64,000 nucleotides of DNA, taken from assembly GCF_001006005.1 (NCBI RefSeq), contig NZ_CP011254.1, positions 2,914,001-2,978,000 on the forward strand. Reading direction: 5' to 3'. Below the pieces are notes generated by a model, which was given only the letters and a program-made list of their open reading frames with translations, made no database searches and was not told the DNA's origin. The first letter of the stretch is position 1. Each line of letters begins with the position of its first letter. Positions 38,001 to 50,000 of this stretch are shown here, piece by piece. The DNA is from Serratia fonticola (GTDB taxonomy: Bacteria > Pseudomonadota > Gammaproteobacteria > Enterobacterales > Enterobacteriaceae). Both the position numbers and the translations under genes were made by a program.

Positions 38001-41000
38001 AAACGGTCTGGTTGAGCAGCACTTCTGCGCTGTTAAGCACGTCATCCCCGGCAATCACGCTGACGGTGAGGGTCGGAGCGACCTTATCGACCACGACGGT
38101 GCTATTCAGGGTATTGCTGTTGCCCGCAGGATCGGTGACCACGACGTTGAGCACTGGCGTCCCATCCGGCAACGCCTGCAAATCGCCAACCGGGACGGTG
38201 ACGCTCCAGTTGCCGCTACCGTCCACGGTACCGGTGTAGGTTTTATCCCCAAGGGTCACGGTGACGGTTTGCCCCGGCGTGGTGATGCCGGTGGAACCGG
38301 TGATGGTTTGCGGTTGGCCTGCTTCCGTACCGTTCAGGATGCCATCGCCAAACGGCGTGTTCAGGGTGGCGTCTGGCAGGTTATGGATAAACACGCCCAA
38401 GGTATGGCTGCTGCTGACCGGGTTACCTGCCTGGTCGACAGCGGAAACGCTCAGGTTGATATTGCCGTCTGCCAACAGGGCCAGATCGGCCGGTGGTACC
38501 AGCACGCTCCAGGAACCGTCCGCCAGCGTAGTGCCGGTGTAGGTTTTGCCGTTCAGCGTCACGGTCACGCTTGCGCCGGTAGCCAGGTTGAGGCTGCTGC
38601 CGTTGATGGTTAATGGCAACAGGCTTTCGGCCAGGTTCAGCTTATCGTCACCGGCAATCACGTCGATGGCGATGCCGCTCAGGGCCGTGTTGACCACCAC
38701 GTTATGCGTTGCCGATGCCGGGTTGCCGGAGGTATCGCTGACGCTGACGCTAATGGTGCTGTTGCCCTGAGCCAGTTGGCCCAGATCGGCGGCGGAGACG
38801 CTGGTGCTCCAGGTTCCGTCCGCCTGTACGGTAGCGGTGTAGGTTTTGCCATTCAGCGTGATGGTTACCAACTGGCCCGCTTCTACATGGGTGGTGGTGC
38901 CGCTCAGCGTCTGGCTGGTTTTCACCTCTGCGCCGTCGATAATATCGTTACCGGCAAACACATTGATGCTCAGGGTTGGCAGATCCAGCGGATTGGCGTC
39001 GATCGTTACGGTATGGGTGACGGTGGTGGTGTTGCCCGCTGCATCGCTCAGGGTGGTGGTTAATGGATAACTGCCATCACCCATTGCTTGCAGATCGGCG
39101 CTTGGGATGGTGGCACTCCAGGTGCCGTCATTGGCGACTACCCCGGTATAGGACTTACCGTTGAGGGTCACCGTGACGGTACGCCCGGCATCACCGATGG
39201 AAGCCGTGCCGGAAACCACCTGGTCGCTGAGGCTTTCCAGGGCGTTAACCTTGTCATCCCCGGCAAACGGCTTGACCGCCAGAGTTGGTGGCACCAGATC
39301 GACCTGTGCCGTAGTGCTGCCAGGCACGCTGTTACCTGCGGAGTCCGTAGCGGATACGCTGATGGTATTGCTGCCCGCTGGCAGGTTTTGCAGGTCGGCC
39401 GATGGGATGGAAACGCTCCAGTTACCGCTGCCATCCACGGTTGCGGTATAGGTTTTGCCACCCAGAGTGACGATCACGCTTTGTCCCGCACCAGGGATGC
39501 CGGTGCTGCCGCTCAGTAGTTGTGCCGTGGCGGCCTCAGCCTGATTGAGGAAACCATCGCCAAACGGCAGGTTGATGGTTGGCTCCGGCAGGGTATGGAT
39601 ATGCACATCCAGTGAATGGCTGTCGCTGACCGGATCGACACCCGGGTTGGAGACGCTGGCGGTGACCGTCGTCAGGCCGTCTTGCAGTGCCAGCAGATCG
39701 GCGCTGTTCACCGATACGCTCCAACTGCCATTGGCCAGAACAACGCCGGTGTAGGTCTTGCCGTTCAAGGTGACGGTAACGGTTTGGCCAGCGTTCACAT
39801 TGACCGTGGTCCCGCTGATGGTCAGCGGCTGTGAGGCTTCGGTCAGGTTCAACTGATCGTCACCGGCAATCAGGTTGATGGCGATACTTTCCACCGCCGT
39901 ATCAACGCTGATGGTATGGCTGCTGGTAGCCGGGTTGCCTGCCTGATCGCTGACGCTGGCGGTGATGGTAGCCTGGCCATTGGCCAGCAGCGCCATATCT
40001 GCCGCCGGAACGTTAACGCTCCAGCCGCCGCCCAACTGCACGGTGGCGAAGTAGGTTTTGCCGTTCAGGGTTAGCGTCACGGTCTGGCCGACTTCGACAT
40101 TGGTGGTGGTACCGGACAGGGCCTGAGTGACCAGCGCTTCGGCCCCGTTAACGATATCGTCCCCGGCGAATGCGCCGATGCTCAGCGTTGGCAGATTGGC
40201 CGGGTTGGCATCGATATTGAGGCTGTGGGTGACGCTGGTGCTGTTGCCAGCCGCGTCGGTGAGGGTAGCAACCAGATCGTGGCTACCGTCGGTGAGTGCT
40301 TGCAGATCGGCGGCAGGCAGGCTGGTGTTCCACGAGCCATCCGGTTGCACCACAGCGGTGTAGGTTTTGCCGTTCAGCGTCAGAGTCACGGTACGGCCCG
40401 CATCGGCGACCGAGGCGGTGCCGGATACGCTTTGTGCCACCAGCACTTCGGCGGCGTTCAGCACATCATCCCCGGCAACCAGACCTACGGTGAGGGTAGG
40501 CGCGGTTGCATCGACGGTGACGGTGGTGTTCAGCGTATTGCTGTTGCCAGCGGTATCGGTGACCACTACAGACAAGGCCGGTGTGCCGTCTGGCAACGCT
40601 TGCAGATCGGCCGCAGGGATGGTGGCGCTCCAGTTACCACTGCCGTCCACGGTGCCGGTATAGGTTTTGCCGCCCAAAGTCACGGTAACGGTTTGCCCAG
40701 GCGTGGTGATGCCGGTAGAACCCGTGATGGTCTGCGGTTGACCCGCTTCCGCGCCGTTCAGAATGCCATCGCCAAACGGCGTGTTCAGCGTGGCTTCTGG
40801 CAGGCTATGGGTAAATACGCCCAGGTTGTGGCTGTCGCTGACCGGGTTACCGGCCAGATCGGTGGCAGTGACGGTCACGGTAGAGTTGCCATCGGCCAGC
40901 AACGCCAGATCGGCGGCAGGCACGGAGACGCTCCAGGAGCCATCCGCCAGCGTGGTGCCGGTGTAGGTTTTACCGTTCAAGGTCACGGTAACCGTGGCTC

Positions 41001-44000
41001 CGACCGCCAGATTGGTGCTGCTACCGTTGATGGCCAGCGGCAGTTGGCTTTCCGCCAGGTTGAGTTTGTCATCGCCCGCGATCACGGCGATCGACAGACC
41101 GCTGAGATCGGTATCGACGGTCACGTCATGATTGTCAGTTGCCGGGTTACCGGCGCTGTCGCTGACGGTGGCGGTAATGGTGGTCTGGCCGTTGGCCAAC
41201 AACGCCAGGTCGGCAGCCGGAACGCTGGTGCTCCAGGAACCATCGGCCAGCACGGTCGCCGTGTAGGTTTTACCGTTCAGCGTAATGGTCACGATCTGGC
41301 CCGCTTCCACATGGGTGGAGGTGCCGGACAGGGTCTGAGCAGTTTTGACTTCCGCGCCGTCGACAATGTCGTTACCGGCAAATACACCGATGCTGACGGT
41401 CGGCAGGTTGGCCGGGTTGGCATCGACGCTGATGCTGTGGGTGACGCTGGTGCTGTTGCCTGCGGCGTCGGTGAGGATTGCCACCAGGTTGTGGCTACCG
41501 TCGCTGAGCGCTTGCAGATCGGCAGCGGGCACGCTGGTGTTCCACGAGCCATCCGGTTGCACCACAGCGGTGTAGGTTTTGCCGTTCAAGGTCAGGGTGA
41601 CGGTGCGACCTGCATCCGCGATCGAGGCAGTGCCGGAGACGCTTTGTGCCACCAGCACTTCGGTGGCGTTCAGCACATCATCGCCAGCAATCAGGCCCAC
41701 GGTGAGGGTAGGCGCGGTGGCATCAACGGTGACGGTGGTGTTCAGCGTATTGCTGTTGCCAGCGGTATCGGTGACCACTACAGACAAGGCCGGTGTGCCG
41801 TCTGGCAACGCTTGCAGATCGGCCGCAGGGATGGTGGCGCTCCAGTTACCACTGCCGTCCACGGTGCCGGTATAGGTTTTGCCGCCCAAAGTCACGGTAA
41901 CGGTTTGCCCAGGCGTGGTGATGCCGGTAGAACCCGTGATGGTCTGTGGTTGACCCGCTTCCGCGCCGTTCAGAATGCCATCGCCAAACGGCGTGTTCAG
42001 CGTGGCTTCTGGCAGGCTATGGGTAAATACGCCCAGGTTGTGGCTGTCGCTGACCGGGTTACCGGCCAGATCGGTGGCAGTGACGGTCACGGTAGAGTTG
42101 CCATCGGCCAGCAACGCCAGATCGGCGGCAGGCACGGAGACGCTCCAGGAGCCATCCGCCAGCGTGGTGCCGGTGTAGGTTTTACCGTTCAAGGTCACGG
42201 TAACCGTGGCGCCGACCGCCAGATTGGTGCTGCTACCGTTGATGGCCAGCGGCAGTTGGCTTTCCGCCAGGTTGAGTTTGTCATCGCCCGCGATCACGGC
42301 GATCGACAGGCCGCTGAGATCGGTATCGACGGTCACGTCATGATTGGCAGTTGCTGGGTTACCGGCGCTGTCGCTGACGGTGGCGGTAATGGTGGTCTGG
42401 CCGTTGGCCAACAACGCCAGGTCGGCAGCCGGAACGCTGGTGCTCCAGGAACCATCGGCCAGCACGGTCGCCGTGTAGGTTTTACCGTTCAGCGTAATGG
42501 TCACGATCTGGCCTGCTTCCACATGGGTGGAGGTGCCGGACAGGGTCTGAGCAGTTTTGACTTCCGCGCCGTCGACAATGTCGTTACCGGCAAATACGCC
42601 GATGCTGACGGTCGGCAGGTTGGCCGGGTTGGCATCGACGCTGATGCTGTGGGTCACGCTGGTGCTGTTGCCCGCAGTATCGGTGAGGGTGGCGACCAGG
42701 TTATGGCTGCCATCGGCCAGGGCGGCGAGGTCGGCCGCAGGCAGGCTGGTGCTCCATGAACCATCTGGCTGCACCACCGCGGTGTAGGTTTTGCCGTTCA
42801 AGGTCAGAGTGACGGTGCGGCCTGCATCACCAATCGAGGCGGTGCCGGACACGGTCTGCGCTACCAGCACTTCGGCAGCGTTCAGCACATCATCGCCAGC
42901 AATCAGGCCCACGGTCAGGGTAGGCGCGGTGGCATCGACGGTGACGGTGGTGTTCAGCGTATTGCTGTTGCCAGCGGCATCGGTAACCACTACAGACAAG
43001 GCCGGTGTGCCGTCTGGCAGCGCTTGCAGGTCGGCTGCTGGGACGGTGACGCTCCAGTTGCCGCTGCCATCCACGGTGCCGGTATAGGTTTTACCGCCCA
43101 GGGTGACCGTAACGGTTTGCCCCGGCGTGGTGATGCCGGTGGACCCCGTTATGGTCTGCGGCTGGCCTGCCTCCGTGCCGTTCAGGATGCCATCGCCAAA
43201 CGGCGTGTTCAGGGTGGCGTCCGGCAGAGTGTGGATAAACACGCCCAGATTATGGCTGTTGCTGACCAGATTGCCGCCCTGATCGACGGCGCTGACGCTG
43301 ACGGTGGCGTTGCCATCGGCCAGCAGGGCCAAATCGGCGGCCGGGACCTGAACGCTCCAGGAACCGTCTGGCAGGGTCAGGCCGATGTAAATCTTGCCAT
43401 TCAGCGTCACGGTGACGATGGCACCGAGCGGCAGATTGGCGCTGTCGCCGGAGATCGTCAGCGGTTGCAGACTTTCGGCCAGGTTGAGTTTGTCATCCCC
43501 TGCGATCACGGAGATGGAAAGCCCACTGAGGTTGGTATCGACGGTCACGTCATGGCTGGCGTTGGCCGGGTTACCTGCAGTGTCGTTGACGGTGGCGGTA
43601 ATGGTGGTCTGGCCGTTGGCCAACAGTGCCAGGTCGGCCGCCGGTACGCTGGTGCTCCAGGAACCATCAGCCAGCACGGTGGCGGTGTAGGTTTTACCGT
43701 TCAGGGTGATGGTGACGGTCTGGCCCGCTTCCACATGGGTGGTGGTACCGGTCAGGGTCTGAGCAGTTTTGACTTCCGCGCCGTCGACAATGTCGTTACC
43801 GGCGAACACGTTGATGCTGAGCGTTGGCAGGTTGGCCGGGTTGGCATCCACACCGAGGACATGGGTAGTGCTGGTGCTGTTGCCCGCAGTATCGGTGAGG
43901 GTGGCGACCAGGTTATGGCTGCCGTCGCTGAGTGCCTGCAGATCGGCGGCGGGCAGTGACGTACTCCACGAACCATCCGGCTGTACCACGGCGGTGTAGG

Positions 44001-47000
44001 TTTTACCGTTCAAGGTCAGGGTTACGGTGCGGCCCGCATCGGCGACCGAGGCGGTACCGGACACGGTCTGCGCCACCAATACTTCGGCGGCATTCAACAC
44101 ATCATCCCCGGCCACCACGTTAACGGTGAGGGTTGGGGCGGTTGCATCGACGGTGACGGTGGTGTTCAGCGTGTTGGTGTTACCGGCGGCATCCGTAACG
44201 GTTACGGACAAGGTTGGTGTGCCGTCCGGCAGCGCTTGCAGATCGGCAGAAGGAACGCTGACGCTCCAGTTGCCGCTGCCGTCCACGGTGCCGGTATAGG
44301 TTTTACCGCCCAGAGTCACGGTGACCGTTTGCCCTGGGGTGGTGATGCCGGTAGAGCCCGTGATGGTCTGCGGCTGGCCTGCCTCCGTGCCGTTCAGGAT
44401 GCCATCGCCAAACGGTGTGTTCAGCGTGGCTTCTGGCAGGCTATGGATAAACACGCCCAGATCGTGGCTGCCGCTGACCGGATTACCGGCCTGATCGGTG
44501 GCAGTGACGGTCACGGTGGTGGTGCCATCGGCCAGCAACGCCAGATCGGCGGCAGGCACGGAGATGCTCCAGGAACCATCCGCCAGCGTGGTGCCGGTGT
44601 AGGTTTTACCGTTCAAGGTGACGGTGACCGTAGCCCCGACGGCCAGGTTCTGGCTGTTGCCATTGATCGCCAGCGGCAGTTGGCTTTCGGCCAGGCTGAG
44701 TTTGTCGTCACCGGCGATCACGGCGATAGACAGCCCGCTGAGATCGGTATCGACGGTTACGTCATGATTGGCGCTGGCTGGGTTACCGGCGCTGTCGCTG
44801 ACGGTGGCGGTAATGGTGGTCTGGCCGTTAGCCAACAGCGCCAGATCGGCAGCCGGTACGCTGGTGCTCCAGGACCCATCCGCCAAGACGGTAGCGGTGT
44901 AGGTTTTACCGTTCAGGGTGATGGTGACGGTCTGGCCCGCTTCCACGTGGGTGGTGGTACCAGACAGGGTCTGGGCGGTTTTCACTTCGGCGCCGTCGAT
45001 AATGTCGTTACCGGCAAACACGCCGATGCTGACGGTTGGCAGATTGGCCGGGTTGGCGTCGACGTTGATGCTGTGGGTGACGCTGGTGCTGTTGCCTGCC
45101 GCATCGGTGAGGGTGGCCACCAGATTGTGGCTACCGTCGGCCAGGGCGGCGAGGTCGGCCGCAGGCAGGCTGGTGCTCCATGAACCATCTGGCTGCACCA
45201 CGGCGGTGTAGGTTTTACCGTTCAAGGTCAGAGTGACGGTGCGGCCCGCATCACCGATCGAGGCGGTGCCGGACACGGTTTGTGCCACCAACACTTCGGC
45301 GGCGTTCAGCACATCATCCCCGGCAACCAGGCCCACGGTGAGGGTTGGCGCAGTCTCATCGACGGTGACGGTGGTGTTCAACGTGTTGGTGTTACCGGCG
45401 GCATCGGTGACCGTGACGGTCAAGGCTGGCGTGCCGTCTGGCAGCGCTTGCAGATCGGCGGCAGGAATGGTGGCGCTCCAGTTGCCGTTGGTATCCACGG
45501 TGCCGGTGTAGGTTTTACCACCCAGGGTGACCGTAACGGTCTGCCCAGGAGTGGTGATGCCGGTAGAACCCGTGATGGTCTGTGGTTGACCCGCTTCCGC
45601 ACCGTTCAGAATGCCATCGCCAAACGGCGTGTTCAGCGTGGCTTCTGGCAGGGTATGGGTAAAGACGCCCAGATCGTGGCTGTCGTTGACCGGGTTACCG
45701 GCCTGATCGACGGCGCTCACGGTCACGGTGGTGGTGCCATCGGCCAGCAAGGCCAAGTCGGCGGCAGGCACGGTGACGCTCCAGGAACCGTCTGCCAGCG
45801 TGGTGCCGGTGTAGGTTTTACCGTTGAGCGTGACGGTCACGGTTGCACCCGTGGCCAGATTGGCACTGCTGCCGCTGATGACCAATGGCAGTTGGCTTTC
45901 CGCCAGGCTGAGTTTGTCGTCACCGGCGATCACGGCGATAGACAGCCCACTGAGGTCGGTATCGACGGTCACGTCATGATTGACGCTGGCCGGGTTACCG
46001 GCGCTGTCGCTGACGGTGGCGGTAATGGTGGTCTGGCCGTTAGCCAGCAGCGCCAGATCGGCAGCCGGTACGCTGGTGCTCCATGAGCCGTCTGCCAGCA
46101 CGGTGGCGGTGTAGGTTTTACCATTCAGGGTGATGGTGACGGTCTGGCCCGCTTCCACGTGGGTGGTGGTACCAGACAGGGTCTGGGCGGTTTTCACTTC
46201 GGCGCCGTCGATAATGTCGTTACCGGCGAACACGCCGATGCTGACGGTTGGCAGATTGATCGGGTTGGCGTCGACGTTGATGCTGTGGGTGATGCTGGTG
46301 CTGTTGCCCGCCGCATCGGTGAGGGTGGCGACCAGATTGTGGCTGCCGTCGGCCAGGGCGGCGAGGTCGGCCGCAGGCAGGCTGGTGCTCCATGAACCAT
46401 CTGGCTGCACCACGGCAGTGTAAGTCTTGCCGTTCAAGGTCAGGGTCACAGTGCGGCCCGCATCACCGATCGAGGCAGTGCCGGACACGGTCTGCGCTAC
46501 CAACACTTCGGCGGCGTTCAGCACATCATCGCCAGCAATCAAGCCCACGGTCAGGGTTGGTGCGGTCTCATCGACGGTGACGGTGGTGTTCAGCGTGTTG
46601 GTGTTACCGGCGGCATCGGTGACCGTGACGGTCAAGGCTGGTGTGCCGTCTGGCAGTGCTTGCAGGTCAGCGCTTGGCAGCGTGACGCTCCAGTTGCCGT
46701 TGGCATCCACGGTGCCGGTGTAGGTTTTACCACCCAGGGTGACGGTAACGGTCTGCCCAGGCGTGGTGATGCCAGTGGTGCCCGTGAGGGTCTGGGATTG
46801 GCCAGCTTCTGCACCGTTCAGGATGCCGTCGCCAAACGGCGTGTTCAGCGTGGCTTCTGGCAGGCTATGGGTAAATACGCCCAGGTTGTGGCTGTCGCTG
46901 ACCGGGTTACCGGCCTGATCGACAGCGGTCACGGTGACAGTGGTGGTGCCATCGCCCAGTAACGCCAAGTCTGCTGCAGGCACGGTGACGCTCCAGGAGC

Positions 47001-50000
47001 CGTCTGCCAGCGTGGTGCCGGTGTAGGTTTTACCGTTCAAGGTCACGGTAACCGTAGTCCCGACGGCCAGGTTGGCGCTGCTGCCGCTGATGGCCAGCGG
47101 CAGCTGGCTTTCCGCCAGGCTGAGTTTGTCGTCACCGGCAATCACGGCGATAGACAGCCCGCTGAGGTCGGTATCGACGGTCACGTCATGATTGGCGCTG
47201 GCCGGGTTACCGGCGCTGTCGCTGACGGTGGCGGTAATGGTGGTCTGGCCGTTGGCCAGCAGCGCCAGATCGGCTGCCGGTACGCTGGTGCTCCAGGAGC
47301 CGTCTGCCAATACGGTAGCGGTATAGGTTTTACCGTTCAGCGTGATGGTAACGGTCTGCCCGGCTTGCACGTGGGTAGTGCTCCCCGAGATCGTCTGGGC
47401 GGTTTTCACCTCTGCACCATCGATAATATCGTTACCGGCGAACACGTTGATGCTGAGCGTTGGCAGGTTGGCCGGGTCGGCATCGACGCTGACGCCGTGG
47501 GTGACGCTGGTGCTGTTACCTGCGGCATCGGTAAGGGTGGCGACCAGATTATGGCTGCCGTCGGCCAGAGCGGCGAGGTCGGCTGCTGGCAGTGAGGCGT
47601 TCCAGGTGCCGTCCGCTTGCACCACCGCGGTGTAGGTCTTGCCATTCAAGGTCAGAGTGACGGTGCGGCCCGCATCGGCAACGGAAGCGGTGCCGGACAC
47701 GGTCTGCGCCACCAGCACCTCGGCAGCGTTGAGGATATCGTCGCCCGCGATGGTGTTGATGGTGAGGGTTGGCGCGGTCTCATCGATGGTGACGGTGGTG
47801 TTCAGCGTATTGCTATTGCCCGCCGCATCGGTGACCGTGACGCTCAAGGCCGGCTTGCCGTCTGCCAATGCTTGCAGATCGGCCGCAGGAATGGTGACGC
47901 TCCAGTTGCCGTTGGCATCCACGGTGCCGGTATAGGTTTTACCGCCCAGGGTGACCGTAACGGTTTGCCCCGGGCTGGTGATGCCGGTGGTGCCGGTAAG
48001 CGTCTGTGGCTGACCCGCTTCTGCGCCGTTCAGGATGCCATCGCCAAACGGCGTGTTCAGGGTCACGTCCGGCAGGCCATTGATAAATACGCCTAGATTA
48101 TGGCTGTCGCTGACCGGGTTACCGGCCTGATCGACGGCGTTCACGGTCACGGAGGCGGTGCCATCGGCCAGCAACGCCAAGTCGGCGGCAGGCACGGTGA
48201 CGCTCCAGGAGCCGTCTGCCAGCGTGGTGCCGGTGTAGGTTTTACCGTTCAGGGTCACGGTAACCGTAGTCCCGACGGCCAGGTTGGCACTGCTGCCGCT
48301 GATGACCAATGGCGACTGGCTTTCGGCCAGGCTGAGTTTGTCGTCACCGGCAATCACGGCAATCGACAGGCCGCTCAGGCTGGTGTCGACGGTCACGTCA
48401 TGGCTGGCGCTGGCTGGGTTACCGGCGCTGTCGCTGACGGTGGCGGTAATGGTGGTCTGGCCGTTGGCTAGCAGCGCCAGATCGGCAGCCGGTACGCTGG
48501 TGCTCCAGGAACCGTCTGCCAGCACGGTGGCGGTGTAGGTTTTACCGTTCAGGGTGATGGTAACGGTCTGCCCGGCTTGCACGTGGGTGGTGGTACCGGA
48601 CAGGGTTTGAGCGGTCTTCACTTCTGCGCCGTCGACAATATCGTTACCAGCGAACACGCCGATGCTGAGCGTTGGCAGGTTGGCCGGGTCGGCATCGACG
48701 CTGACGCCGTGGGTGACGCTGGTGCTGTTACCTGCGGCATCGGTAAGGGTGGCGACCAGATTATGGCTGCCGTCGGCCAGAGCGGCGAGGTCGGCTGCTG
48801 GCAGTGAGGCGCTCCAGGTGCCGTCCGCTTGCACCACCGCGGTGTAGGTCTTGCCGTTCAAGGTCAGAGTGACGGTGCGGCCCGCATCGGCAACGGAAGC
48901 GGTGCCGGACACGGTCTGTGCCACCAGCACCTCGGCAGCATTGAAGATATCGTCGCCAGCGATGGTGTTGATGGTGAGGGTTGGCGCGGTCTCATCGATG
49001 GTGACGGTGGTGTTCAGCGTATTGCTGTTGCCCGCCGCATCGGTGACCGTAACGGTCAATGCTGGCGTGCCATCTGGCAGCGCTTGCAGGTCGGCGGCTG
49101 GAATGGTGACGCTCCAGTTGCCGCTGCCATCCACGGTGCCGGTGTAGGTTTTACCGCCCAGGGTGATTGTGATGGTCTGGCCCGGGCTGGTGATGCCGGT
49201 GGTGCCGGTAAGCGTCTGTGGCTGACCCGCTTCTGCGCCATTAAGAATGCCGTCACCAAACGGCGTGTCCAGAGTCACCGCAGGCAAATCATGAGTGTAA
49301 ACGTCCAGATTGTGCGTGGTGGTCACGGTAGAACCATCGTTGCCTGTCACGCTGGCAGAAATGGTGTTGCTGCCTTCGGTCAGCAGTTGCAGATCGGCGC
49401 TAGGCACCTGCAATGTCCAACTGCCGTCTGCCAATACCAGCGCGGTATAGGTTTTGCCATTAAGCGTGACGGTAACGGTCGACCCGGTGGCGACGTTGGC
49501 CGTGGTGCCGCTGATGGCAAGAGGAAGCCCGGCTTCGACGGCGTTGAGCTTATCGTCGGAAGAGACAATGCCGATATTGATGGCCGAGAGTTGGTTATCT
49601 ACGGTGATAAGCTGCGGCGCGGTGGTTGTCGTGTTGCCCGCCTGATCGCTAAGCGTGGCGATCATCTCATAGCTGCCGTTGGTCAGGGCAGCCATATCTG
49701 CGGCAGGCACGCTGATGCTCCATTTGCCATCTGCGCCTACGATCCCGGTATAGGTTTTGCCATTGAATGACACGCTGACCACCAGCCCGGCTTCGCTGAC
49801 GGAGGCGGTACCGGTAATATTTTGCGCGGATTTTTGCTCGTCGGCGGTGACGACATCATCGCCGGTAAATTTATCCAGCGTCAGCACCGGTGGCACGGTA
49901 TCTACCTGCAAATGCTCCGTTACGGTAGTGCTATTGCCTGCGGCGTCGGTGGCCGTCACGGTGAGGGTATTATCCCCTTGAGCCAACGCCTGCAGGTCTG

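Noticed and set aside
40225..42759. Long open frame (844 codons) on the plus strand inside bapA, and many shorter ones with the same pattern
   Set aside because: It is antisense to bapA, repeats with the same 1212-bp period, and has no ribosome-binding site or recognisable domain. Biased codons in the adhesin leave the opposite strand open.
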